Source: Warburgia ugandensis (lineage: Eukaryota > Streptophyta > Magnoliopsida > Canellales > Canellaceae). From it: DNA of 64,000 nt. This document shows, one piece after another, positions 34,726 to 47,277 of the stretch (within the stretch, counting starts at the first letter, position 1; the number at the start of each line of letters is the position of its first letter). The translations under genes were made by a program, and so were the position numbers. The notes under the pieces were generated by a model. That model was not told the DNA's origin and ran no database searches. It saw only the letters and a list, made by a program, of their open reading frames with translations. Where the stretch lies: positions 49,428,001 through 49,492,000 of the forward strand of contig CP141127.1 of assembly GCA_035236585.1 (NCBI GenBank). The letters run 5' to 3'.

Positions 34726-36200
34726 AAATTTGTAAATATCTATTGCATGTCCATGCTCAAGTAATCTGACACCTTAGTAAGCTAACCATGGTAAAACCAT
34801 TAGTTAAGGAAAAATCAATGTGAAATATAATACTAATAACAAAGCCACTAGCTAGGTGTAAGCATCAATATATGATGTTGATAAAAGATGAAGTTAGATG
34901 ATAAGGTCAAAGAGTATATTATATGCTCAGATTTTAATCTTTAGCAAACCAACATTTGATAAATCTTCTATTTGGAAAAACCAAAAGTTGTTCGTGGTTT
35001 TCAAAGCATAATCAATCAATTCATAAGTGCAAATAATTCATTCTACATGTAATCAAACTAAAATCATAAATGTAAAAATCAATCTCATACACATGATGTG
35101 AAAATCCATGAGGAAAGTCTAGTGATGATAAATCATCTATAATGTCCAAAATGATAAGTTTGTCAAACCAACATACTAAAAAAAAATGAGGCCAACCAAA
35201 GGCACATAACTCTCAATCCGAAGTGCACAAATCCATGCCCACATCACTGTTGAAAACCAATCGCTCCAATCACGGTGGCATATAGTTCAACCACCCTGGA
35301 CGAGGTCTAAACTCTCTAGAAATGACCCACATAACATCAACACATAGACACCTACCCATTGGTGACTATTGTGGCCTCTACATCTACTCGTGGATAGCTA
35401 TGAACCATGACTCATTGGACCTCATGGGAGCTATCCAGCCACCTCTCAGAGCACTTTCCTATGAGAAGATACTCCTATTGCCAACCATCTTCATCATGGG
35501 GCTGATATCAATAACATCTCAGAGGTTAGCGGCCAATTACACCTCCTAGTATAGGGTCTCCAGGACTTACAATGATACATACTGCACCTGCCTCTAGAGT
35601 GCCTAACCAAATCATTGATGAAATACATATCCACAAGGACTTAAAGTTGTTTGTAGAGAACCTACTTAAGAAACGACAAATTCGCATCCATAAGATTTAC
35701 AACCACTTGTCGAGTGCCTGCCTAAACCATCAATGAAATCCATAATCATCAGGGCTTACAGCTACTCATGTAGTGCCTACCTAAGTATTGACAAAACTGT
35801 ACCTATTAGGACTTACGCCCACTCATAGAGTTTTTGCCAAAAGCTTCGATGAAACCAAAACTATCAGGGCTTATAGCTACTCATGGAGCACCTGCTTAAA
35901 CATCATAAAAAGAATCTACATCCATTAGGACTTATGGCTACTCATTGAGTGCCTACCCAAATAATAAATCATATACATCCTCAAGATCATTTAATGAAAA
36001 TAAAACTATTATTTCAAAGTTCTATGAGAAATCATTCAAATCTATTTGTTTTCAACCCATATTCTCAACAAGCTATGAAAACATATCTTTGTGAGCATTC
36101 AAAACATGCAGTCTTTATTCATAAATTAGATGATGCTCTTTCAATTCCCAAAAGTGTACATCCAACAAAATGATTACAAAAGATGAATCTTTAAACAATA
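34726..36200 (-). repeat. Repeat Z, copy 2 (antisense), with 59-bp minisatellite
   Basis: Parallel to 22840-23570 (left half) and 59880-60700 (right half). It is interrupted by no gene; open frames such as 35322-35549 have the same composition in the non-coding copies and are not called. The right third is a tandem repeat listed separately. Confidence 0.75.
35596..35965. repeat. Minisatellite, about 59-bp unit, six or so copies
   Basis: Each unit runs GTGCCT(A/G)CCTAA, then ATC-TGAAATCCAT, then A-GACTTA--GCTACTCAT-GAG. Units are 20-35 percent diverged by eye. The same unit occurs in the copies at about 60430-60740 (same direction) and 36710-36890 (opposite direction), so the array is a property of repeat Z. 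Confidence 0.75.
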
Positions 36201-36229
36201 TCTTAAAAGCACTTATTGCTAAGTTGACC

Positions 36230-37512
36230 ATAGTTAAATTGATGATAAAGCCTTTATTAGTAAAGATACTTATCCATCAATTATTTGAATTACATTCAAT
36301 TAAATATGATAAACTCATAACTAGCACTAAAAGACTATTAAGTTGAGGTGAAATAATAAACACATCAAGACCTAAAACATAAGTACTAAGGTGTTGAAGT
36401 GAAAATGAAGGCACATGTTTATGTAAGATGGTCATGTGATCAATGAACTTCATAAATAAGACAAGATCATTTAAAATTGTCACAATGGGTTAATAGTAGA
36501 CTAACAAAATAATTCACCTTACTAGACTAAGGATGTTAGTGCATGACACTCCATCACCTGCATGATTTGTGGCTTTACGTGGTTTGAACTAATGGGTTCC
36601 AAGATCTGGCCAAGAACTAGAGGCATTGTTTTCATCGACACTAGACGAACCACCATTGGAGGGATGGTAAGCCATGAGATTGGGATTCTTTTGTGAGCTA
36701 TGAGTTTTGATTTTATTGACGTTTAAGCAAGCACACTCTACAAGTGCCTGTAAGTCCTAATGAATGCAAATTTATTGATGCTTAGGAAAGCGCTCTACTA
36801 GTAGATGTAAGTCCTTATGGATATGGACTTCACTATGTTTTGGGTAGGCACTCTAGTAGTGACCTAAGTCTTGGATTGCTCGGCTGGTGCACTGAGTTAG
36901 TGTGTTATATAAGTCCTAGAGACCTTATGTAAGGAGGTGTAGTTGGTCGTTGACCTATGAGATGATATTGATACCAGCCCTGCGATGGAGTTAGGAGACA
37001 GTAGGAGTACCTTCTCATGGGGAAGTGCTCTGAGAGGTAGTCGGGTAGCCCCCATGAGGTCTAGTGAGTCATGGATCATGCAAGTATCCACAAGTAGATG
37101 TAGAGGCCACGACAATCGCCAGTAGGTGACGATAGGGCCCTATGAGCATATGTGTTTGTGTGTTATTAGCATGGTGAGCATGTTAGTCATTCTCGAGAGT
37201 TCAAATCATTGGTCCTGGTGGTAGGATGATATGGCACTAATGGTCCCAGTGGAAGGACGACGGTGGGATGATATGCCACTGTGGTCCCTTTGGTAGGACG
37301 ATATTCAACTAATGGTTCGTGTGGTAGGACCATATGCCACTAATGGTCCCAGTGGTAGGATGATACTAGTGGTCCCTGGTGTTAGAACTGTATACAACTG
37401 TGATATGGAGCAATCAATTTTTCATGATGATGTTGGCATGGATTTGTGCATTGTGAATTGAGATTCAGAGTCTGATCACCCTAGAAACCCAAAGGGGAAA
37501 AATGGAGATATG
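36230..37512 (+). repeat. Repeat Z, copy 3, opposite orientation
   Basis: The reverse complement of this stretch follows 59930-61130 closely, including the GGTGATGGAGTGTCATGCAC block (rc of about 36540-36560) and the TCTTGATGTGTTTATTATTT block (rc of about 36350-36370). It makes a large inverted repeat with copy 2 and is the site where element E inserted (TSD AGACC at 37513-37517). Confidence 0.8.
37211..37407. repeat. Minisatellite, about 31-bp unit, six copies
   Basis: Units run GGTCCC-GTGGTAGGA-GATAT-CCACTAAT, beginning near 37211, 37242, 37283, 37314, 37345 and 37371. Other Z copies have only one or two units (for example 59950-60050), so the array is expanded here. Confidence 0.75.
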
Positions 37513-38081
37513 AGACCTCTAATAACCCCAATTTTTGTAAATTGATTAAGAAAATCAATTTAATTTTAATTTTTAGAAATTTTGGTCTAGAATATTAGGT
37601 TATTGGAAATTCTCTTTTTATAAAGATCAAAACATGATTTAAAACTTATAAATTATCATTTTTTTCAAAAAATTGATCAAAATGACACTAAGTACGTTCA
37701 ATTCCGAGTTAAAATGAAAAGTTCCTAATTTTCTCCATTTTTATGAATAAAAGGGTAAAGTGGTAATTTTACCCATAATCGAGATCTAAGACTTCAATAT
37801 TTAGAATTTACTAAAAATACAATTCCAATGCCACTAAGTACTCTCAATTTCGAGTTTGGGAGAATAAAACAAATTTTTCTCCATAAAAGGGCAAAATGGT
37901 CCTTTCACACCTTCGTGGGGCCCACATGAATCCAACGATCAGAAAACATGTAATGAGTGGTTAAACCACTACCATATGATAGTGGAGAAGGAGGTGGTAG
38001 GGGAGGATCCACTGTTAATTTAATATTCAAAAGAATTGAAACATAATTATTACAAGTAATTATGAAAAATTCATAAACATC

Positions 38082-38089
38082 TATAAATA
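38082..38089 (+). promoter_or_regulatory. LTR TATA box, element E 5' LTR
   Basis: TATAAATA about 565 bases from the LTR start. The equivalent site in the 3' LTR (47856-47863) reads AATAAATA, so only the 5' copy keeps a canonical box. Confidence 0.65.
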
Positions 38090-41084
38090 CACTCCCAAAA
38101 ATCCTTCAAAAATGTTCATTAAAATTCCCACAAAATTATATTGCTCCCCTAAAAATCAAATTCTAGATTCATTTCCAAATTTCTAAAACTCCCAAAAATC
38201 TCTCTTCTTTCACTTTCTCTCTCCTCTCTCTAGATTGGAACAAGAAACCTAAATTCAATTAGGCACTCTGTTCCAAATCAAATCTCACAAATTCGACCAT
38301 TCCTATTATCCTAGACTACCTTATCTACAAAACGCCAAATGAAATTTCAAGATCAAACAATGCAATCAATGGGAATTACAAAACAAGCGGTTATTGGGCA
38401 ATCTTATCATCAAGTGGATATTTCTTATAAATTGGACCCACTTGATCAATAAGATCAAGCATGATCAGACCCTTGGTATGGATTGAATGAATGGGATTAT
38501 GATGGAATCTAGTGAGATCATAGATTAAATGTGACAAAACAAATGTATATGATCTTTGGACCTCAATGAAATAAAAGCCCTAAATGTAATTAAAGCCCTT
38601 GATCTAAAGAAAAGATCTAAAATCTAATGGTTGGATCATAAGTAAAAGTTTCTAATAATATTAATCTAATTAATTTAATTATTTTTATTTGATAATGAAT
38701 TATAAATGTGATTTATGTTATAAAGTATGAAGCATGATAGTGTAATTCTTAAATTTTAGCGCGCAATGCTCTCAATGTTATTAGTTTGTTATTAGGCTAG
38801 TAGATTTAATTATCTTAGGGCCATGTTAGTTTAAATTTGAAATTTTAGCCAATTCCATTAGATTAGTAGTAAAATTTCATGTATTTAATAACTTAGGATC
38901 ATGCTAGTTTAAGTATAATGTTATTCCATTAGGTTAATTTACATTCATAGGAAGCATGTTAGTATAAATGGTTGTTAAACTTATATTGGATTTATGCTTT
39001 AAATTTTATGATTTAATTGCTGTCAAATTTTATTAGTAGATTCAATTATCAAGTAGTTGTTAAGATATGATGAGCATAAATCACCAAATATTTAAACTAA
39101 TGGAATATAGAAATTCATGGACAATTAAGATGAGTGAATGACTTTGACTTAGTATTAGTAAGGGCTATAGTTAGTAGGACAATATAAGGATTATCAAATC
39201 CTTAGCCCAAACTAGGAGAATAATAAACCCCATGAATGACATTTTAAATATTCATAGATTTAATTAAAATCAAGGAGAAAGAGTACTTAGGGTTAAAATG
39301 ATCATAGGAACCTTATGAAAGGTTAGCTAAGGTCACTCTAATGAATGCTGAACATGGTGGTTAAGGGGGTTCTCTAATAGAGCATCACTCTTCCCCTACC
39401 TTTCATTGACATTTGTGAAGTCTAAACACCTCGATACATGAGGATTGAAGTAACCACTTTGAGTTCAACCATACAGCTAGTAAGGCTTAGTCATTGGGAA
39501 ATAAGAGGATAAAAGGTTAGTAAATTATCTAACCCTAATAAAAATTGTAACTAAGATAAGGATGAACAAACAAGATCCATGGGATCTTGAATGATCAAGA
39601 ACAATAAAAAGAAATAAATACTTCTTGATGATATATATAGATATATTGCTTGCAATTTAGATCAAATAGAATAGAAGATCTTAGATCAATTAGAATAGAA
39701 GATTTGAACCCTTGATTAAATATGATTCAAGGAAGAGAACCAAGATCATCCTCCTTAGGGATGATCAAATGATTGAACTTAGATCAAAGAAGAACTAGAT
39801 AATAGAATATCTAAGCCCTTGATCTTTATCAACAAGTATAAATTGTTGATCAAAGCATCTATGAAAGATCAAGATCAAAGAAAGGAATACACAAAGACTT
39901 AGAATAGAACATACTTAGATCTGAAAGATTAGAAGATCATTTTGACCATCAGATCCATTGATTAATAAAATAAATACTATTTGAGGAAGATAGATCATGA
40001 TAGAACACAAGATCTAATCCTTTATATCGAAGGAGAAGATTAGACAAGGAATATAGATAAGATAAAAAATATAAGATTATTCAGATTGTATAAATATATT
40101 GATAGTATATATGGATTTACATATTACATACATCAGCCAAGATTAATGAAGATCTGAAGAGATGGATCACTACTTGAAGGTAGGAGGATTTTATGAATGC
40201 ATCTACATGAGATATACATGTTGAATACATGATCTTATATCTAGAAATGTTGACAAGTGTAATGTAAATACTTGTATTAAATTCCTTGAAAATCCTTATG
40301 ATCCAACCAAAATACATATGAAATGGTTAAGTTAGAATTGAGGAAAAAACTCTAAGTAAATAGGGAACTAGAAGATATTCTAGCCCTAAGTAAATAAACA
40401 GATTGTTTGATACGTATGTGAATTACTTTACATACAAGCATGGAGGCTTGTGGTTTTGTTTTAAATAGGCATAGGCCTGGGGATGCTATGCTAGGAGAGT
40501 TAGTAGGGTTTGGTCATCTGCTCTTCAAATCTTGTTTATGATATAGATACCAAGCTTAAGTGAGGCTAAAAGTTGGGTGGGGACATTATGGGAAGGCGGC
40601 CACTGTGACAGCCATGGTCCTCCTCATACGGACATGGATATTGTGATTTCCACCAAGGACAATATAAGTGGATTATTCAGCAGTTATCCGAGTGTGCTGA
40701 TATGGATTCTAACAGCACGCGTAGTAGTCCATTTTGTATTTTTACATTATGATGCTTGGCATAGTAAAATGCCTTATGATATGGCATGATGAGATGCTGG
40801 GTAATCGTGCATTACTGATACTGCCCAAATGAGGGAGTATGTCCAACAGAGTCTGGATGATCTATCAACTCAGTATAAACTGGGTATGATTATGTTTTGA
40901 GATATTAACTATTTTTCATGGTTTTGACTGTATATATATATATATATATACAAAGTATATAGTATCTATGTGTAAGGATGTACATATATGACCAAGTAAA
41001 GAGATTGATCCATGAGTATGAATAATGGGAATATGAAGTATTAGGATTACACTGTCAAATTATTATGCTTCTTGAATTCCCTAC

Positions 41085-41135
41085 CAAGCATAGCTTGTTG
41101 AGATATTGTAAATGTTTGAATGTTTACAATATCTC
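41085..41135 (+). promoter_or_regulatory. Terminal double hairpin, element E 5' LTR
   Basis: Hairpin 1 CAAGC-ATA-GCTTG (41085-41097). Hairpin 2 has perfect 13-base arms GAGATATTGTAAA (41100-41112) and TTTACAATATCTC (41123-41135). The AATAAA signal lies about 220 bases downstream. Confidence 0.65.
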
Positions 41136-41569
41136 AGATACAGAGAAGGAGAGTTAGGAGTTCAAGACTGAAGAAGATTTGGGAGAATAATCATCAGGGT
41201 ATACCCCTCGAAGACATGTATTTTTATTTGAGAGCATTTTATTGTATTGAGAGTTTTTATTGTATGGTAAGCTTTGAGATTTGGATTATGTAATTTGGAA
41301 AAGTATTGTACTGATACCCAGGCTGTACTGTGAACCATTGGATGGATTTTGAAATTTAATAAAAGTATAATCCTTCAATGGAATTTTATCTTGTACCAAA
41401 TTCTACTTATGTTATGTATGAAGTGATGACTTGGGTTTTTCAAAACAAGTTCTAAAGAAAAGAATTTTCTGCTGGTCTGTTTTGCAAAAGAAAATAATTT
41501 ACTACTAAAGGGCCTTACCTTTGAAAAATGTATTACAGAATGTGTTACAAAAACCTGGGTCATCACAGT

Positions 41570-41584
41570 TGGTATCAGAGCCAT
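41570..41584 (+). other. Primer-binding site, element E
   Basis: TGGTATCAGAGCCAT starts two bases after the LTR end. The first 14 bases match the complement of the plant initiator tRNA-Met 3' end exactly, as is usual in Tekay/Del-type Ty3 elements. Confidence 0.9.
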
Positions 41585-44293
41585 TCATCCAGTCATAGTA
41601 CAATACCCTTATGTCCAATGTGCAGATGACAATCCAATTAGAGGATGAGAAATAGTGAGTGAATGGGGAAATAAGATAGTACTTGACAAGAATGAGTTAT
41701 GTGATTAACTCATTAGTTAAGAATAAGTAGAGGAAGAGTTATGTGATTGACTCATTAGGTGAGGAGTTAATATAATTAACTCATGAAGTACTAGTGGAGT
41801 ATAAGTAGATAGTACTTAGTGAAATAACTAGGAGTACTACTTAGTAAGTTAATGATATCAATATAGGGAATAGTAAGTTTAGAAACAAGCAAAGAAAATA
41901 TTACAATAGAAGAAGATGTAATGTTTGATATTCAGGTATAACCTAAAATCTTAAGTAAAGATAATTGTAGAAATAAAATACAATAATATAACTATTATTA
42001 GGTGAAATAATGGAGATAAAGAGAAAGAGATGGTAAATTGAAAAAAATAGGATGGAAAGGATGAAGAAGGATAAAATCCAACCTTTATAGGAAAGGTGAA
42101 ATAGAAATTTATGAGAAATAGATATTAAAGATAAAACCTTAGAATCATTACAAAATTTGAAATCACTAATAATAAATAATAAATATAAATGTAAGAGTTA
42201 CAATTGCTACATATATATAGTATTATGACAATTACCTAAAGGATTTAATCATCAAAATAGAGATGATCTTACTTGAGAAGAATTTAAGGAGGTAGGTAAA
42301 TATTTTCAAAATTGGTGAATGAAAAGCTTTTTAATAAAGATAAATAAGGAGATAAAATTTAGAGGAATATTGATTTGACTATATGATAGAATTGAAATAT
42401 GAAAATAATTATGGACTATAATTTGCATTGATGATAGAATGGAAAGTGAAGACCTATAAATGAATAGGGATATTAATATGATGAATTTAGAGATATTGAT
42501 TCTATTTATATGATATATTTAGTGATATTGAAAGAATTATGGAATATAATGAGGAAAAATACATTTTGAAGGAATGGTGAAATGAACATGCGCAATGAAG
42601 ACTTATAAACAAATATAGGCAATTAAACTTAAGTGTAAATTTTGGACAAATGAGATGATTATGAATGAGGTATGAATCCAGATTTTGGAGAAATATGTGG
42701 TTAGGAATTTCAAGATATTGTAATCTAACATAAGATTGAATGAGAAATATCCATAGTAATTGAGGAAAAGGACATCAACTGATATAAATAAGTGGAAAGA
42801 ACAGATTTCAAGGATTAGTAAACAAAGGAGTGATTATAGTAATATGTTTACATTGGGAATAACAAGTTTCCTTAGAAAAAGAAAAAGGAAGGATCAATGA
42901 GATTAGGCATAAATGATATCAAGTACCCTTTTACTCCACATGGATGAGTTATTCCCAACCTATTATCATCAATGGGGAGCTAGAAATGAAAAATTATAGT
43001 GAGATATCAAAACAAATTTTGAGTTAGAAGTTTGATGAGAATGAAAATTATTGGCTAAGTGGGGATGACATATGAAATTATTATGAGAAGATCATGACCA
43101 TTTGGAGAATATGTTAAAACACTTGCAAAGCTTATCAACTATCTAGTAAGTATAAATGTGGATTTGAAGAAGTAAAGTTTAAGGTCATGTAAATTCTAAG
43201 AATGATATGGAAGTTGACCCAAAAAAGATGGAAGATGATTCTAATGACCATGACAAATAGAGAAATTTATCTCTTATTGATTGTATAACATACTATAAGG
43301 ACATTCTTTTAGTATAATCTTTCCATTGATTACATAAACCATAAAGAGTTTATGGTAGATTATTGAGACTTGAAGAATATATGGTAAATTATGGAGTTTT
43401 TAAAGGCTTGAGAGTGGATGACTACAAAGTCAATATGGACTCTTTTAGTAGGAATTATCAAGAATAATTCAAATAAAGGTTTAGTATGATATGGAAAAGT
43501 TATGAGGTATGCTTGAAAGAAGCACGAGGAAATACATGATCTAGAAATTTTGAAACCAATGATATATATATATATATATATATATGAAAGTGAAAGAGAT
43601 GAATATTATCATTTATTTTGAGAAGTATAAGAATAGTATTATGAATATGAGATAACAAAAGTGGATAGAGTATATATAAAGATTACTATGACACCATCTA
43701 TACATAATATTAAAAAGAAGAAATAAGAAAGTCAAGTGCTATGAATAAAGAGGAAATCATAGTACAAGAACAGTAATGAAAGTTGAGGAAGAAGTTATTA
43801 CAAGGAAACTATCAGTTAATATTAGGAGTTGAAAAGAAATTTTTAGTAGAAAGAAATAGTAAAGGAGTATGATTATCTAGAACAAAAATGAGATAAGTAC
43901 TTCCAAATAATGGATGAACCAAGAAGAGATAATTACTCGCAAATATTGGAAGATTGTTATAAAGAATAATAGTTGAAATTATAGAATCCAATTAATATGT
44001 CATTTTGGTAGATAGTCTAAGGACTATACACATTATAAAAGATATGTCAAAACATTTATAAGTTGAAGAGGAATGAGGATGAGCAATAGAAGTTAGAATG
44101 GAAAAATATGAAGTATTGAAAGATTGGTGAAAATGATGAGTAGAAATTTAGTATACTGGTCAAGAGAAATAGGAAGTTGTGAACAACAAGATAACTTAGT
44201 TTAAGAGTTATTAATCCTTTTGAAAAGTCTAGCAAAGAATTATGATAAGTGATTAATGCATTAGCATTATTAGTGAGATGTGTGCTTATGTTA
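41585..44293 (+). pseudogene. Element E internal region, decayed pol (RT and RNase H traces)
   Basis: Purine-rich, stop-ridden text. Sense traces: at about 42890-42960 a frame reads KEGSMRLGIN then KYPFTPH, matching the KKDGSxRLCxDY and KYPLPRID blocks of RT. At 43210-43236 EVDPKKMED matches the VDPKKxE block. At 43493-43554 GKVMRYA, a stop, then KKHEEIHDLEI matches the RNase H block before the FTDHKSL region. No gag, protease or integrase is confidently read. A TA microsatellite lies at about 43562-43586. Continues after J at 47098-47277. Confidence 0.7.
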
Positions 44294-47097
44294 GTAAATG
44301 TAACACCCCGGATTTTTAAGACAAATTTTTTTTTTTTTCATAATAATGGCATTTTAAATAAGAGCATTTTGGGATCCCATGAGAAAAGATTTATTTAACA
44401 TTTTACTAAACCTATCTTAAAACTCCGGGTATTAATTTTTCCTTTCTCAAAATGGCGTACATGTAATTTAAACATAAATAAATAATCCGCGTATAAATCA
44501 ACGTCAAATAAATAGGCGCCTTTATTTTAAATCAAATAAACGTCCAAAAGACAATAATAATATGGCCCAGGGTCTATCCATCATAACATCCCATATAAAT
44601 GTCCAATATATGTCCAAAGATCTAAATCACATCCAAATATAAAGTATGCAGTCCATAATAAAAATTCAAATGATAATCCACTCTAATGACTCACATTACT
44701 GTCTAAAACTATAGGGAAACTAGTCTTCAGCAGCTCTCAAGGTTTATCAACCGCTTTTCCTTTCCTGGTGTCGCGCTCGAGATCTAAGGCATTGCAAAAC
44801 AAAGCAATGCCTCAGCAAGCTATCGCTTGTGTAGGCACATAGACAATTAATGTAATAAATGCAAGAAATAATGAACAGCATTGATGAAAAGTCTAACATT
44901 TATGGAAATAGTGATATCATAATGCCATGTTCAAATAAATGCCAATTTATTCCAAATGCTAAAACATGAAGTTCACTGAGTTAAAACATGACATGAATCA
45001 ATAACATGGAGCATACAACAAGAATAAGGGCACCCTAAGGTAATGGGTCCCACCACATCGCACTAACATCCCTGATCAGGAGTACACATAGTCAACCTCT
45101 GAGTGTCGTCACACCCAGGCATATCATCCATAACCATGCTCATCATACATGCACACATAATAAGAATATGGGCCATCATGCTGCAGTGGCAACCCTCCAT
45201 GGGTATCAACCACCGCCGCTCTCCGTCGACACCATAACGGGAGACTTAACGTCTGTCCCCATGGAAAGGCTCAGACCGGTAGTGTGGACTATCCATGTTA
45301 CCAAACCCCTACCGAATGCCATCTATGGGCAGGTGTCTATCATATCACAAACTCATCACATCATAATCTCGGAAGGTGGGTGGCCGGCCCTATCCCTCCT
45401 AGCATGACGCCCACCGGGCGAGAGCACCCGTCATCAAATATAAAACACGGAAATCATATGTATATGCTAAAACTCAAGAGCACTTATAGCTTGAAATCCC
45501 CAAGACATGCCCCTCATCCTGGGGTTAGCCTATAAAAGGACCAGCTACTAAGCCTCTATACTCATTTCTATGTAAATCCATGCATTTTCTATATATATAA
45601 TAAGAAATAAATCTCTAATTAAGCATAACTAATTAACATCATGCTTGTAAAAGCAGTTTAAATAAGTTTATTCAGTAAAAGAATTCAATTTGGAATAACC
45701 ATCCTGTACACAATGTCGCATGAAATCCATGGTAAATAAAAATCGCAACTTAAAACACAATCACACATGATGCTATGGTTTAAAATCAAGGCAAAACATT
45801 AGTTGTCGTCACCTACCTCAGTGTGAGATCACTAGCTTGCTAATAACTCCCTTTAATTGGTATATTCAAGTGCACCTGTACATGTCACATCACTATTTTA
45901 AAATTTTTCTAAATAAAAAGTGGTCATTTCTAAGTTTTTAAGTTAAAACTAGGTCCGCGTCGTCAATACGGTCACAACGCCTCTTCCGGATCGTGATTTG
46001 ACCTCTCTAGCTCCCAAAAATCAAGTTTTAGTGAAAACTACGCTAAAATGGGGCCTGCCGGACCACCATAAGGTGGTTTAAACCGGCGGCACCCTTTTCC
46101 GCCGGTTTACACCGACGTACACGGGCGTACGAAGACGTACGGCGACGCAGACGCCGCATGGGACGCCGGAGAAGACGACCGGATTCCGGTCGCCTCCGGC
46201 GGAGCTACAGAGCTCCGTTTTGCGTGATTTTTGCGCCATTTTCTTCAGAATTCTCTCTAGAATCCATTTATACCCTCCTTTTGCACTAATTTTTCCCAAA
46301 ACCATGGTTTTTAAAATATTTTTCCCAAGTTCCTAAAATCATCCCTAGGTACTGGTTTTTGAGTTTTCTGGAGAATTCCACCGTTGGATCACTCCCAAAT
46401 TTAAAGGGTATGCTCTTGGGTCTCTTGTGCACTAGTTGGACGGTGCGATTTTCAAACGGACAAGGTTTGATCCATGAAATCACACTCCAACAGTAGCGTG
46501 CACACAGGTTCCTAAAAATCTGATTTTTTTCCAAAATTTTTAAACGTTTTCCTAATTAATTTCCTAATTAATAAATACAGAAAAACATAGGTTTTGAGGC
46601 TTACCTTGCACCTGGCCGGAGTTGCTCGTGTTGCCGGGGTTCCACTCGCCGGAAAAATGAAATCTTTTCAAGCTAGGGTTCTGCGTAAAACTCAGAGAAA
46701 ACGCTCAAAGTGGAGCGTTTTGGCTCCTAGAGGAGCATAGATATAGGGTTTTAGAGTCTTGGGGAAGAGAAACTCTTCCCCACACGCCTCTTTCCACGTC
46801 TCTCTGGCGATTTTTCCGGCACTGGTAGAGACGTGTGGAAGACGGGGGTGCCAGTATCAATTTGGACCCCTGTCTAATACGTCTCTACCAAATGACCAAA
46901 TTGCCCTTCCAACTTTGACGGCTCATAACTCCCTCGTTTGAGCTCCGTTTTTTGCGTTCTTGGTGGCGTTGGATTTGTATCGACGAGCACTTTCTAATTA
47001 TTATGTTTTTAGGAAATAATTTCATCCATAAATTTTTATTTTAATTTATTTAATAATTTCCTATTTTTATCTTTAAAATTAAGGATATTACAGTAAA
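44294..47097 (-). mobile_element. J: 2,794-bp solo LTR nested in element E, CpG-rich, with perfect TSD
   Basis: Bounded by TGTAACACCCCGG (44299) and GATATTACA (to 47092), with GTAAA on both sides (44294-44298 and 47093-47097). The minus-strand reading begins TGTAATATCC and ends GGGGTGTTACA; this direction is chosen because the hairpin block (44787-44829) and the CpG-rich block then fall in the same order as in T1 LTRs. No internal region or second LTR is present, so it is a solo LTR left by recombination. CpG is abundant (46070-46215 and 46600-46660), unlike most of the window, suggesting a recent arrival. The frames at 45168-45535 lack any recognised motif. Confidence 0.9.
44787..44829 (-). 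promoter_or_regulatory. Terminal double hairpin of solo LTR J
   Basis: Arms AGGCATTGC (44787-44795) and GCAATGCCT (44804-44812), and CAAGC-TATC-GCTTG (44816-44829). Read on the minus strand, hairpin 1 comes first, then CTGAGGCATTG...CAATGCCTTAG, the same arrangement as in T1 and G but with different paired bases. Confidence 0.6.
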
Positions 47098-47239
47098 TGA
47101 CCCCAAAATATGATTTTTACTTTTGAGGAAAAGGTAACATGAACTATGAATGAAAGGAAATGGAGGTTCCCTTAAGTGGCAAGGCCACATGAGCAAACTT
47201 ATGAATGAGTTAATGAAAACTTATAAGTAAGTTGAAATG

Positions 47240-47277
47240 CAAATTTCGAGGAAAAAATTAATATAATGGGGGAAGAT
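47240..47277 (+). other. Polypurine tract region, element E
   Basis: AAATTTCGAGG then AATGGGGGAAGAT directly before TGTAATAACCCC. Same layout as in F and G. It marks the start of the 3' LTR. Confidence 0.85.

Larger units (their letters stand above)
37518..41567 (+). repeat. Element E 5' LTR
   Basis: The start is TCTAATAACCCC (TG mutated to TC) and the end GGGTCATCACA. It has a TATA box at 38082, the double hairpin at 41085-41135 and an AATAAA signal at 41358. Compared with the 3' LTR it lacks about 860 bases at 38433-38436 (equivalent to about 48203-49062, including the CpG-rich patch) and keeps about 155 bases (about 40557-40711) that the 3' LTR has lost. A TA microsatellite lies at about 40930-40951. 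Confidence 0.9.

Noticed and set aside
35596..35965. Possible CRISPR-like array
   Set aside because: The regular units are contiguous and diverged along their whole length, with no unique spacers, in plant DNA.
35322..36173. Frames of about 75 codons in repeat Z, one mirrored at 36897-37115
   Set aside because: They recur because the sequence is an inverted repeat. Other Z copies have stops in them.
40930..40951. TA-repeat tracts (also about 43562-43586, 51415-51430 and 58642-58654)
   Set aside because: Ordinary microsatellites in AT-rich LTRs. Noted within the element entries only.
45168..45535. 79- and 83-codon frames
   Set aside because: Overlapping frames within solo LTR J, antisense to its presumed transcript. 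No motif.
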